Below, one piece after another: positions 1 to 11,987 of a DNA stretch of 64,000 nucleotides (the first letter of the stretch is position 1; the number at the start of each line of letters is the position of its first letter). The translations under genes and the position numbers were made by a program. The notes beneath the pieces were generated by a model, which made no database searches, had not been told where the DNA came from, and saw nothing but the letters and a program-made list of their open reading frames with translations. Origin of the DNA: Macrostomum hystrix (taxonomy: Eukaryota > Platyhelminthes > Macrostomidae); contig CATNEN010000029.1 in the NCBI GenBank assembly GCA_950097015.1, positions 8,347,501 to 8,411,500 on the forward strand, given 5' to 3'.

Positions 1-73
1 CGCAGCCCGCACCGATGCCCTCCTCCGCGTGGAGCAGCACCTTCACCGGCTGCTGCTGGCGACGGCCGCCGAA

Positions 74-114
<41 letters not shown>

Positions 115-260
115 TGCTGCTGCTCTCATCGGCTACTCCTGCAGCCTCAAGGAGCTTGGCGCAGCGTCTGCCGACTTGTTCGTAGTAGAACAGCTGCACC
201 ATCTGGGTGCGCGCGAGGGTTGTGTCAGGCGAGCCGCTACTCTTCAAATCAATTTCTTAT
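1..260. CDS. possible partial exon with homopolymer tract, strand uncertain
   Basis: Both strands are open here. On the minus strand a frame after a plausible acceptor (CGCACCCAG, just before an ATG near 203) reads MVQLFYYEQVGRRCAKLLE, then a Ser/Gly run, then QQQPVKVLLHAEEGIGAGC running off the left edge. On the plus strand the complementary frame reads an Ala-rich protein ending with a stop at 263-265. The GC-rich third positions, unlike the AT-rich flank, suggest coding sequence. I slightly favour the minus reading because its acceptor is clean and its residue mix is less biased. The GCC triplet run encodes poly-Gly or poly-Ala depending on strand. No family is recognised. Confidence 0.35.
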
Positions 261-337
261 TTTAATCCTTGTTTGAGCACATTGCGAACTGCTCAACATC
301 CCAAAAAATTCTTCTGCAATATAGATCCATCCAACAA

Positions 338-970
338 TGCTCCAATCAATTCCACAATAATCCAACCCATTCCACAATAATCCAATTCATTCCACAATAA
401 TCCAATTCATTCCACAATAATCCAATCCATTCCACAATAATCCAATTCATTCCACAATAATCCAATCCATTCCACAATAGTCCAATCCATTCCACAATAG
501 TCCAAACCATCTCACAATAGTCCAATCCATTCCACAATAATCCAACCCATTCCACAATAATCCAACCCATTCCACAATAATCCAACCCATTCCACAATAA
601 GCCAATCAATTACACAACAATCCTATTTATCCTAAAATTATCCAATCATTTCCACAATAATCCAATCGATTCCACAATAATCCAATCAATTCCACAATAA
701 TCCAATCCATTCCACAATAATCCAACCCATTCCACAATAATCCAACCCATTCCACAACAATTCAATCCATTCCACAACAATTCAATCCATTCCACAACAA
801 TTCAATCCATTCCACAACAATTCAATCCATTCCACAACAATTCAATCCATTCCACAACAATTCAATCCATTCCACAATAATCCAATCCATTCCACAATAA
901 TCCAACCCATTCCACAATAAGCCAATCAATTACACAATAATCCAATCCATCTCACAACAATCCAATAAAA
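338..970. repeat. 20-bp minisatellite (array 1)
   Basis: About 30 tandem copies of a 20-bp unit close to TTCCACAATAATCCAATCCA. Variants change CAATAA to CAACAA in one block (about 760-870). The open minus frame over it (NGLDYCGMGWIIVEW-type) is a by-product of the repeat. Confidence 0.95.
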
Positions 971-1534
971 CACGAATCAAATTATTGTGTAGGTTTAGCC
1001 GCACTAGAATATGATATACTTTAAAATGCTCACCTCAAGGAGGCCTCAAGGATGAATGAAAAGAGAACAGACAGTTTAAGAAATCAGCTGCTTACCTTTT
1101 TCTTTACTCTTTAGAAAGTTTTCACAAAAAAAATTCTTTTTTTTGATTGATGAGTGTGGTATAGCTGTATAGTTGACAGGTGACAGCTGTCAGTTGAGTG
1201 ACGCAAAATATAAATAAGATAGCGATACTTCTGGCCCTTCAATTTTTCCACTCTCTCTTCAACCTCTCACCCTTTCTCATCATCATATTGCAACCCTTTT
1301 TATTCACAAGTCGGAGCATTTTCCGAGCCGACCAATAAGCAGTTGCTATCCGGTTCTCTCATCCCATTCATCAAGTGCACTCTCAAAATGAGTGGCAAAG
1401 TGAAAGCGATAGAATTGAGCACCCAATGAGCAATGAGCTTAATCATTGGGTATAATTATCTGACACATCTGTTTATGAAAACTTACAGATAAAAAATCCA
1501 ATAAAAACTCAACAAGCAAGCACCAACAACACAA
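971..1534. other. unique AT-rich spacer between two related arrays
   Basis: Non-repetitive sequence without a convincing gene. It separates two arrays built on related 20-bp units. No coding frame with gene-like composition is visible. Confidence 0.6.
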
Positions 1535-2795
1535 TCCCTCTCACAATATCCCAATCCATCTCACAATATCCCAATCCCTCTCACAATATCCCAATCCCTC
1601 TCACAATATCCCAATTCATCTCACAATATCCCAATCCATCTCACAATATCCCAATCCCTCTCACAATATCCCCAATCCATCTCACAATATCCCAATTCAT
1701 CTCACAATATCCCAACCCATCTCACAATATCCCAATCCCTCTCACAATATCCCAACCCATCTCACAATATCCCAATCCCTCTCACAATATCCCAATCCAT
1801 CTCACAATATCCCAATTCATCTCACAATATCCCAACCCATCTCACAATATCCCAATCCCTCTCACAATATCCCCAATCCATCTCACAATATCCCAATTCA
1901 TCTCACAATATCCCAACCCATCTCACAATATCCCAATCCCTCTCACAATATCCCAATCCATCTCACAATATCCCAATTCATCTCACAATATCCCAACCCA
2001 TCTCACAATATCCCAATCCCTCTCACAATATCCCAAACCATCTCACAATATCCCAATTCATCTCACAATATCCCAATTCATCTCACAATATCGCAATTAA
2101 TCTCACAATATCCCAACCCATCTCACAATATCCCAATCCCTCTCACAATATCCCAAACCATCTCACAATATCCCAATCCCTCTCACAATATCCCAATTCA
2201 TCTCACAATATCCCAACCCATCTCACAATATCCCAATCCATCTCACAATATCCCAATCCCTCTCACAATATCCCAATCCATCTCACAATATCCCAATTCA
2301 TCTCACAATATCCCAACCCATCTCACAATATCCCAATCCCTCTCACAATATCCCAATCCATCTCACAATATCCCAATTCATCTCACAATATCCCAACCCA
2401 TCTCACAATATCCCAATCCCTCTCACAATATCCCAAACCATCTCACAATATCCCAATTCATCTCACAATATCCCAATTCATCTCACAATATCGCAATTAA
2501 TCTCACAATATCCCAATCCATCTCACAATATCCCAATCCCTCTCACAATATCCCAATTCATCTCACAATATCCCAATTCATCTCACAATATCCCAATCCC
2601 TCTCACAATATCCCAATCCCTCTCACAATATTCCAATCCATCTTACAATATCTCAATCCATCTCACAATGTCCTAATCCATTTCACAATATCAACAACTC
2701 ATCTCACAATATCCCAACCCATCTCACAAAATCCCAACCCATCTCACAATATCCCGATCCATCTCACAACAATCAACCAATCTCACAATAACCCA
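1535..2795. repeat. 20-bp minisatellite (array 2)
   Basis: About 60 copies of a 20-bp unit near CTCACAATATCCCAATCCAT, with positional variants (TTCAT, CCCT, ACCCAT) recurring in the same order, a sign of block duplication. The unit is clearly related to array 1. Confidence 0.95.
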
Positions 2796-3123
2796 CTTAA
2801 CACACAATAGGAAACGGCTGAGACCATTTAATCATCAAAGCTAAGTCAAAATACATGCATTAACAATGTCGCTAAGCAGCTCACAAATCCCTTAGGACAG
2901 ACAATGGAAACAGGCTGCAGGGCCAATCCCCTAAATGAATAATTTATACTGCGACACAAAAATAACGCTAGACAAGCCGCTGTGGGATCTTAGCTTTGTA
3001 ATTTTGCTCTGCCGTTTTCCTCTAACTCTTAAAAAGGCTGAAACAGCAAGGAATGTGTGTCGGTATTTGCTTTGATCTTTGGGATGTTTCTCGAGGTCTG
3101 TGTGCTTGTTCTGTCAGTGAAGG

Positions 3124-6100
3124 AAACTGAAGCATCTGTGGGGGAAGGAAATGAGGCACTGAAGCATCTGTGGGGGGATGGAAATGAGGCACTGAAGCAT
3201 CGGTGGATGAAGGAAATGAAGCACTGAAGCATTGGTGGATGAAGGAAATGAGGCACTGAAGCATTGGTGGATGAAGGAAATGAGGCACTGAAGCATCGGT
3301 GGATGAAGGAAATGAGGCACTGAAGCATCGATTGATGAAGGAAATGGGGCACTGAAGCACCGGTAGATGAAGGAAATGAGGCACTGAAGCATTGGTGGAT
3401 GAAGGAAACGAGGCACTGGAGCACCGGTGGATGAAAGAAACGAGGCACTGAAGCACCGGTGGATGAAGGAAACGAGGCACTGAAGCACCGGTGGATGAAG
3501 GAAACGAGGCACTGAAGCACCGGTGGATGAAGGAAACGAGGCACTGAAGCACCGGTGGATGAAGGAAATGAGGCACTGAAGCATTGGTGGATGAAGGAAA
3601 CGAAGCACTGGAGCACCGGTGGATGAAGGAAACGAGGCACTGGAGCATTGGTGGATGAAGGAAATGAGGCACTGGAGCATTGGTGGATGAAGGAAACGAG
3701 GCACTGGAGCACCGGTGGATGAAGGAAACGAAGCACAGAAGCATCGGTGGATGAAGGAAATGAAGCACTGAAGCATCGGTGGATGAAGGAAATGAAGCAC
3801 TGAAGCATTGGTGGATGTAGGAAACGAGGCACTGGAGCACCGGTGGATAAAGGAAATGAGGCACTGAAGCACCGGTGGATGAAGGAAATGAAGCACTGAA
3901 GCATCGGTGGATGAAGGAAATGAAGCACTGAAGCATCGGTGGATGAAGGAAATGAAGCACTGAAGCACCGGTGGATGAAGGAAATGAGGCACTGAAGCAT
4001 TGGTGGATGAAGGAAATGAGGCACTGAAGCATCGGTGGATGAAGGAAATGAAGCACTGAAGCATCGGTGGATAAAGGAAATGAAGCACTGAAGCATCGGT
4101 GGATGAAGGAAATGAGGCACTGAAGCATTGGTGGATGAAGGAAATGAGGCACTGAAGCATCGGTTGAGGAAGGAAATGAAGCACTGAAGCATTGGTGGAT
4201 GAAGGAAATGAAGCACTGAAGCATCGATGGATGAAGGAAATGAAGCACTGAAGCATCGATGGATGAAGGAAATGAAGCACTGAAGCATCGGTGGATGAAG
4301 GAAATGAAGCACTGAAGCATTGGTGGATGAAGGAAACGAGGCACTGGAGCACCGGTGGATAAAGGAAATGAGGCACTGAAGCACCGGTGGATGAAGGAAA
4401 TGAAGCACAGAAGCATCGGTGGATGAAGGAAATGAAGCACTGAAGCATCGGTGGATGAAGGAAATGAAGCACTGAAGCACCGGTGGATGAAGGAAATGAG
4501 GCACTGAAGCATTGGTGGATGAAGGAAATGAGGCACTGAAGCATCGGTGGATGAAGGAAATGAAGCACTGAAGCATCGGTGGATAAAGGAAATGAAGCAC
4601 TGAAGCATCGGTGGATGAAGGAAATGAGGCACTGAAGCATTGGTGGATGAAGGAAATGAGGCACTGAAGCATCGGTGGATGAAGGAAATGAAGCACTGAA
4701 GCATCGGTGGATGAATGAAATGAGGCACTGAAGCATTGGTGGATGAAGGAAATGAAGCACTGAAGCATCGGTGGATGAAGGAAATGAGGCACTGAAGCAT
4801 TGGTGGATGAAGGAAATGAAGCACTGAAGCATCGATGGATGAAGGAAATGAAGCACTGAAGCATCGGTGGATGAAGGAAATGAAGCACTGAAGCACCGGT
4901 GGATGAAGGAAATGAGGCACTGAAGCATCGGTGGATGAAGGAAATGAGGCAATGAAGCATCGGTGGATGAAGGAAATGAAGCACTGAACCATCCGTGGAT
5001 GAAGGAAATGAAGCACTGAAGCATCGGTGGATGAAGGAATTGAAGCACTGAAGCATCGGTGGATGAAGGAAATGAAGCACTGAACCATCCGTGGATGAAG
5101 GAAATGAAGCACTGAAGCATCGGTGGATGAAGGAAATGAAGCACTGAAGCATCGGTGGATGAAGGAAATGAAGCACTGAAGCATCGGTGGATGAAGGAAA
5201 TGAAGCACTGAAGCATCGGTGGATGAAGGAAATGAAGCACTGAAGCATCGGTGGATAAAGGAAATGAAGCACTGAAGCATCGGTGGATGAAGGAAATGAG
5301 GCACTGAAGCATTGGTGGATGAAGGAAATGAAGCACTGAAGCATCGGTTGAGGAAGGAAACGAGGCACTGAAGCACCGGTGGATGAAGGAAACGAGGCAC
5401 TGAAGCACCGGTGGATGAAGGAAATGAGGCACTGAAGCATTGGTGGATGAAGGAAACGAAGCACTGGAGCACCGGTGGATGAAGGAAACGAGGCACTGGA
5501 GCATTGGTGGATGAAGGAAATGAGGCACTGGAGCATTGGTGGATGAAGGAAACGAGGCACTGGAGCACCGGTGGATGAAGGAAACGAAGCACAGAAGCAT
5601 CGGTGGATGAAGGAAATGAAGCACTGAAGCATCGGTGGATGAAGGAAATGAAGCACTGAAGCATTGGTGGATGAAGGAAACGAGGCACTGGAGCACCGGT
5701 GGATAAAGGAAATGAGGCACTGAAGCACCGGTGGATGAAGGAAATGAAGCACAGAAGCATCGGTGGATGAAGGAAATGAAGCACTGAAGCATCGGTGGAT
5801 GAAGGAAATGAAGCACTGAAGCACCGGTGGATGAAGGAAATGAGGCACTGAAGCATTGGTGGATGAAGGAAATGAGGCACTGAAGCATCGGTGGATGAAG
5901 GAAATGAAGCACTGAAGCATCGGTGGATAAAGGAAATGAAGCACTGAAGCATCGGTGGATGAAGGAAATGAGGCACTGAAGCATTGGTGGATGAAGGAAA
6001 TGAGGCACTGAAGCATCGGTGGATGAAGGAAATGAAGCACTGAAGCATCGGTGGATGAATGAAATGAGGCACTGAAGCATTGGTGGATGAAGGAAATGAA

Positions 6101-6997
6101 GCACTGAAGCATCGGTGGATGAAGGAAATGAGGCACTGAAGCATTGGTGGATGAAGGAAATGAAGCACTGAAGCATCGGTGGATGAAGGAAATGAAGCAC
6201 TGAAGCATCGGTGGATGAAGGAAATGAAGCACTGAAGCACCGGTGGATGAAGGAAATGAGGCACTGAAGCATCGGTGGATGAAGGAAATGAGGCAATGAA
6301 GCATCGGTGGATGAAGGAAATGAAGCACTGAACCATCCGTGGATGAAGGAAATGAAGCACTGAAGCATCGGTGGATGAAGGAAATGAAGCACTGAAGCAT
6401 CGGTGGATGAAGGAAATGAAGCACTGAAGCATCGGTGGATGAAGGAAATGAAGCACTGAAGCATCGGTGGATGAAGGAAATGAAGCACTGAAGCATCGGT
6501 GGATAAAGGAAATGAAGCACTGAAGCATCGGTGGATGAAGGAAATGAGGCACTGAAGCATTGGTGGATGAAGGAAATGAAGCACTGAAGCATCGGTTGAG
6601 GAAGGAAATGAAGCACTGAAGCATTGGTGGATGAAGGAAATGAAGCACTGAAGCATCGGTTGAGGAAGGAAATGAAGCACTGAAGCATTGGTGGATGAAG
6701 GAAATGAAGCACTGAAGCATCGATGGATGAAGGAAATGAAGCACTGAAGCATCGATGGATGAAGGAAATGAAGCACTGAAGCATCGATGGATGAAGGAAA
6801 TGAAGCACTGAAGCATTGGTGGATAAAGGAAATGAAGCACTGAAGCATCGGTGGATGAAGGAAATGAGGCACTGAAGCATTGGTGGATAAAGGAAATGAA
6901 GCACTGAAGCATCGGTGGATGAAGGAAATGAGGCACTGAAGCATCGGTGGATGAAGGAAATGAGGCACTGAAGCATCGGTAGATAAAGGAAATGAAG
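3124..6997. repeat. 32-bp minisatellite with 1,344-bp higher-order repeat
   Basis: About 120 copies of a 32-bp unit with core CTGAAGCATCGGTGGATGAA. Rare variants recur exactly 1,344 bp (42 units) apart: ATGAATGAAATG at 4711 and 6055, and GAGGCAATGAAGC near 4947 and 6291. A large segment has therefore been duplicated. All three minus-strand frames stay open for about 3.9 kb because the unit has no stop on that strand and its length is not a multiple of three. This looks like a repeat artefact rather than genes. Confidence 0.97.
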
Positions 6998-7671
6998 CAG
7001 AAACTTTCTACGAACTAGGCTGGCCTTGGTCGATTGCGTAAACTATTTTAATACAAATCAAATCACATCATGCTCAAACAGTTCGTATTTACCATCCCGG
7101 ACCTAAAACGGAGAAGATTGAGCAGTCGGTCTCAAAAAGTTGACGTATGAGACGCTCAGACGATCAGGACAAGGCTGACTCATCTTTCAAACAAGACAAG
7201 CCTGGGCTGTGTCGCGTAGGCCCTGATTAAACTGTCCCCCAGATGCAAGGCCAGAATTGCTTCGGGAACATTTCTGCTTGGAGTTGAATTGATCTCAGAG
7301 GAATTAAGGATTATTCAGCATAGACTTGCGCGCCTACGTTAATTCCAATCTCTATTTTCCCCAGCCTGGCAGAGATCCCTGGCTTAGGGGGGAATGAATA
7401 TTATATATTGTAAAAGAAAAAGTTAATCCATCCAGGAAATTCCCATTACGGACCCGGTATCTCCAGCTTCATTCTGGACCCTGGGCCGCCATGAAATTAG
7501 CCGTGCTCACCACACAGCTCCCCAAGACTCATCTTTAACGATAGGCCGACTTCGATCTTATAGATCCCACTTTACAAGCCTATATAGCTTGACCCTGCCA
7601 CCGAACCTAACATATACTATTCTAATATAGAGTCCTTCTCTACACCCCTTCTACACACAGACAAACTGACT
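6998..7671. other. unique spacer, no gene seen
   Basis: Mixed-composition unique sequence between the 32-bp and 34-bp arrays. I find no coding frame or RNA gene in it. Confidence 0.6.
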
Positions 7672-8537
7672 GAAACTGAAGCATCAGTGGCAGACACATC
7701 TGACTGAAACTGAAGCCTCAGTGGCAGACACATCTGACTGAAACTGAAGCCTCAGTGGCAGACACATCTGACTGAAACTGAAGCATCAGTGGCAGACTCA
7801 TCTGACTGAAACTGAAGCATCAGTGGCAGACACATCTGACTGAAACTGAAGCATCAGTGGCAGACTCATCTGACTGAAACTGAAGCATCAGTGGCAGACT
7901 CATCTGACTGAAACTGAAGCATCAGTGGCAGACACATCTGACTGAAACTGAAGCATCAGTGGCAGACACATCTGACTGAAACTGAAGCATCAGTGGCAGA
8001 CACATCTGACTGAAACTGAAGCATCAGTGGCAGACACATCTGACTGAAACTGAAGCATCTGTGGCAGACACATCTGACTGAAACTGAAGCATCAGTGGCA
8101 GACACATCTGACTGAAACTGAAGCATCAGTGGCAGACACATCTGACTGAAACTGAAGCATCTGTGGCAGACACATCTGACTGAAACTGAAGCATCAGTGG
8201 CAGACACATCTGACTGAAACTGAAGCATCAGTGGCAGACACATCTGACTGAAACTGAAGCATCAGTGGCAGACACATCTAACTGAAACTGAAGCATCAGT
8301 GGCAGACACATCTGACTGAAACTGAAGCATCAGTGGCAGACTCATCTGACTGAAACTGAAGCATCAGTGGCAGACACATCTGACTGAAACTGAAGCATCT
8401 GTGGCAGACACATCTGACTGAAACTGAAGCATCAGTGGCAGACACATCTGACTGAAACTGAAGCATCAGTGGCAGACACATCTGACTGAAACTGAAGCAT
8501 CTGTGGCAGACACATCTGACTGAAACTGAAGCATCTG
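7672..8537. repeat. 34-bp minisatellite
   Basis: About 25 copies of a 34-bp unit with core CTGACTGAAACTGAAGCATC followed by AGTGGCAGACACAT. Variants (GCCTC, GACTCAT, TCTGTGG) are scattered. It shares the core CTGAAGCATC-N-GTGG with the 32-bp array about 675 bp upstream. Confidence 0.96.
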
Positions 8538-8739
8538 TTTTCGGATATCAACAGAAAGTTTAGAATTTTTTGCTTTGAATCCCTTGTCCTACTTCAAGTA
8601 TTGTATATGTAATGTTTGGCAATTTATGTTATTAAATTAAAAATGAGGATTCTCGTAACTTCTGAAGCGCCATTCGTTCGTTCTTTCTTGCGCAGCTGAC
8701 TGAAACTCTAGTAGGCAGATACTAAAACTCAAACTGGCA

Positions 8740-9275
8740 GACGATGAGGCAGGATAGGAGAGCGATGAGGCAGGATATGAGAGCGATGAGGCAGGATATG
8801 AGAGCGATGAGGCAGGATATGAGAGCGATGAGGCAGGATATGAGAGCGATGAGGCAGGATATGAGAGCGATGAGGCAGGATATGAGAGCGATAAGGTAGG
8901 ATATGAGAGCGATGAGGCAGGATATGAGAGCGATGAGGTAGGATATGAGAGCGATGAGGCAGGATATGAGAGCGATGAGGCAGGATATGAGAGCGATGAG
9001 GCAGGATATGAGAGCGATGAGGCAGGATATGAGAGCGATGAGGTAGGATATGAGAGCGATGAGGCAGGATATGAGAGCGATGAGGCAGGATATGAGAGCG
9101 ATGAGGTAGGATATGAGAGCGATGAGGCAGGATATGAGAGCGATGAGGCAGGATATGAGAGCGATGAGGCAGGATATGAGAGCGATGAGGTAGGATATGA
9201 GAGCGATGAGGCAGGATATGAGAGCGATGAGGTAGGATATGAGAGCGATGAGGCAGGATATGAGAGCGATGAGTC
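8740..9275. repeat. 21-bp minisatellite
   Basis: About 25 copies of a 21-bp unit, GATGAGGCAGGATATGAGAG plus C. A degenerate relic of the neighbouring 34-bp unit (CTGACTGAAACTCTAGTAGG) sits at its left edge near 8697. The minus frame encodes a 7-residue repeat (ALISCLI type) and is probably not a real protein. Confidence 0.96.
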
Positions 9276-9959
9276 TAGTTTTCATTATATATAATTTTGA
9301 GCAAGCGTTTTGAGTATCCCAAGAGATTGTCCGAATTAAAAAAATCAATAAAATGTAATTAAAATGGAAAACAGATTGACTGACTAATGAAAAATGCATC
9401 AGAATTAACCGGTATGTGCAAATTCTTTCATAAATAACGAATTATAGAACTCGCCCGTGTATATGAACAATAACGGCAATTAATAAACACAATTCCGTGA
9501 TAAACTCCAATGACTAATTTATTATTACTTAGACTCATGCTTGAGAATAGTTACATAAACATTGCAAAATAGAACACAAAATGACTACACTAATGACAGC
9601 AAACTAAATAAGATTATTCCATATTTAAACAAAATATGATTCTGACTATGAAATATATATTAACAGTACTAAAGGGTTGGAGTGTAGAGTAAAAACGTAA
9701 GGATGAAATATCAAATATTTAAGAAAGCTGCATGATTAAGCAAAACAAAATACTATTAACGTCACACATAGCGGACTAATATGGATATGATCAACGCATT
9801 ACACCAAACACTGCCGTTATGAAAGAGAATTAAAGCGATTAGACTATTAATCCGTTTAATTTAACAAATATCTATAAATTACTAAATGGGATTTTGATGC
9901 TCTGAATCGTGATAAGACAAATCGGGGACAAATAAATGTCAGTAAAAATTTAGAATAAC
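9276..9959. other. AT-rich spacer, no gene seen
   Basis: AT-rich unique sequence without a supportable open frame or structured RNA. Confidence 0.6.
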
Positions 9960-10110
9960 AAACACTGAGTGTACTGATCTGTACTCATGCTCGGAGCGTG
10001 CTCGGATTTCTAACCGAGAGGTGGCGAGTTCGAATCTGAGTCCGTGGGAAACAACTTAAGCCCTGGGCAAGGCACCTAATTCCCTAGCGAGCACTCGAAA
10101 CAAAACACCA
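9960..10110 (+). mobile_element. tRNA-derived SINE fragment
   Basis: A tRNA-like head with a B-box-like GAGTTCGAATC is followed by CTGGGCAAGGCACCTAATTCC, a phrase common in the body of tRNA-derived SINEs of many animals. The A-box side is weak and no clean end is seen, so this is probably a truncated copy. Confidence 0.6.
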
Positions 10111-10554
10111 ACAACAAATATACTAATTATAGACTGATAGGCAATGTGCATGAAGCAGAAAAAACAAAAACCACTTAAAGAATTGCCATTTTGAGTGTAG
10201 CCAAAAGTCTACATGAATATGCATAGGTGAACTGCCAAAGGTATCACAAAGAACAGGTGCGAATTCGTAAGCATTGCTGTGGTCAGGTGGGCAGGTGGGC
10301 GAGGGTCGGCAAAGCGAAAGACGCGCGCAGTACAACAGCAATAAAAAGCAACAATTATAAAACAGTTTCGTCAGAGAACAAATACAGAGAAGGAAATTTT
10401 ATTAATATAAAAAATAACATATAAAAAGCATATACAAGCTTTGTATCTAGGCTAGAATAAAAACTAGAAAATGTGAAAAATCAATTCTTCCTTTTCTTCG
10501 ATTACAAAGCTCATTAATTTTTATTCACATGTTCAAGATTGACAGATAAATGGG
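10111..10554. other. unique AT-rich spacer, no gene seen
   Basis: Short unique stretch between the SINE fragment and the 21-bp array. Its open frames are short and not gene-like. Confidence 0.5.
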
Positions 10555-11690
10555 ATCGAAGAGACAGACGGGCATACAGACACTGAGGACAGACGGGCAG
10601 ACACTCAGGACAGACGGGCAGACACTCAGGACAGACGGGCAGACACTCAGAACAGACGGGCAGAAACTCAGGACAGACGGGCAGACACTCAGGACAGACG
10701 GGCAGACACTCAGGACAGACGGGCAGACACTCAGGACGGACAGGCAGAAACTCAGGACAGACGGGCAGACACTCAGGACAGACGGGCAGAAACTCAGGAC
10801 AGACGGGCAGACACTCAGAATAGACGGACAGACACTCAGGACAGACGGGCAGACACTCAGGACAGACGGGCAGATAGACATTCAGGACAGACAGGCAGAA
10901 ACTCAGGACAGACGGGCAGATAGACACTCAGGACAGACGGGCAGACACTCAGGACAGACGGGCAGACACTCAGGACAGACGGGCAGAAACTCAGGACAGA
11001 CGGGCAGAAACTCAGGACAGACGGGCAGATAAACACTCAGGACAGACGGGCAGATAGACATTCAGGACAGACAGGCAGAAACTCAGGACTGACGGGCAGA
11101 TAGACACTCAGGACAGACGGGCAGAAACTCAGGACAGACGGGCAGACACTCAGGACAGACGGGCAGAAACTCAGGACAGACGGGCAGAAACTCAGGACAG
11201 ACGGGCAGATAAACACTCAGGACAGACGGGCAGATAGACACTGAGGACAGACGGGCAGATAAACACTCAGGACAGACGGGCAGATAGACACTGAGGACAG
11301 ACAGGCAGATAAACACTCAGGACAGACGGGCAGATAGACACTGAGGACAGACAGGCAGATAAACACTCAGGACAGATGGGCAGATAGACACTCAGGACAG
11401 ACGGGCAGAAACTCAGGACAGACGGGCAGACACTCAGGACAGACGGGCAGAAACTCAGGACAGACGGGCAGAAACTCAGGACAGACGGGCAGATAAACAC
11501 TCAGGACAGATGGGCAGATAGACACTGAGGACAGACGGGCAGAAACTCAGGACAGATGGGCAGATAAACAATGAGGACAGACGGGCAGACAGGCAGACAG
11601 GCAGATAGGCAGGCAGGCAGGCAGACAGGCAGGCAGGCAGGCAGACAGGCAGACAGGCAGACAGACAGGCAAACAGACAAAGAGACAGAT
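10555..11690. repeat. 21-bp minisatellite with CAGG/CAGA tail
   Basis: About 50 copies of a 21-bp unit, CAGACACTCAGGACAGACGG plus G, mixed with longer units containing GCAGATAGACA or GCAGATAAACA. From about 11,580 it decays into short CAGGCAGA-type repeats. Open frames on both strands are by-products. Confidence 0.95.
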
Positions 11691-11987
11691 TAATTAAAAA
11701 CAATATGACTAACAACGAAGCAAATAGTGTAGCGACTATGCTGTGTCTCCGGAAAAAGGATACCAATTTCACTGTTGATGAAGGAACAGAAAAATAAGAA
11801 ACAATTTAAAAAACCAAATCGTCAGGTAATCGTCAAAGTCATAGAAAATCACGGTCGATACAGTGCTTTGATGTCGCGGCCTTCGATAAAGCGAAGAAAA
11901 AAAAATTGTTCGATTGTTAAAACTTGCAGGTATCTATTAGTACACTTATAAACTTTTTAAGTACGCCGCGTCAGATAATAGATCAGC

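Noticed and set aside
3022-6976. Three overlapping minus-strand open frames of about 1,300 aa
   Set aside because: They are all translations of the 32-bp array, with no start context, splice evidence or domain beyond the repeat.
8722-9399. 225-aa ALISCLI-repeat protein
   Set aside because: A 21-bp array read in frame; hydrophobic repeat without flanking coding sequence.
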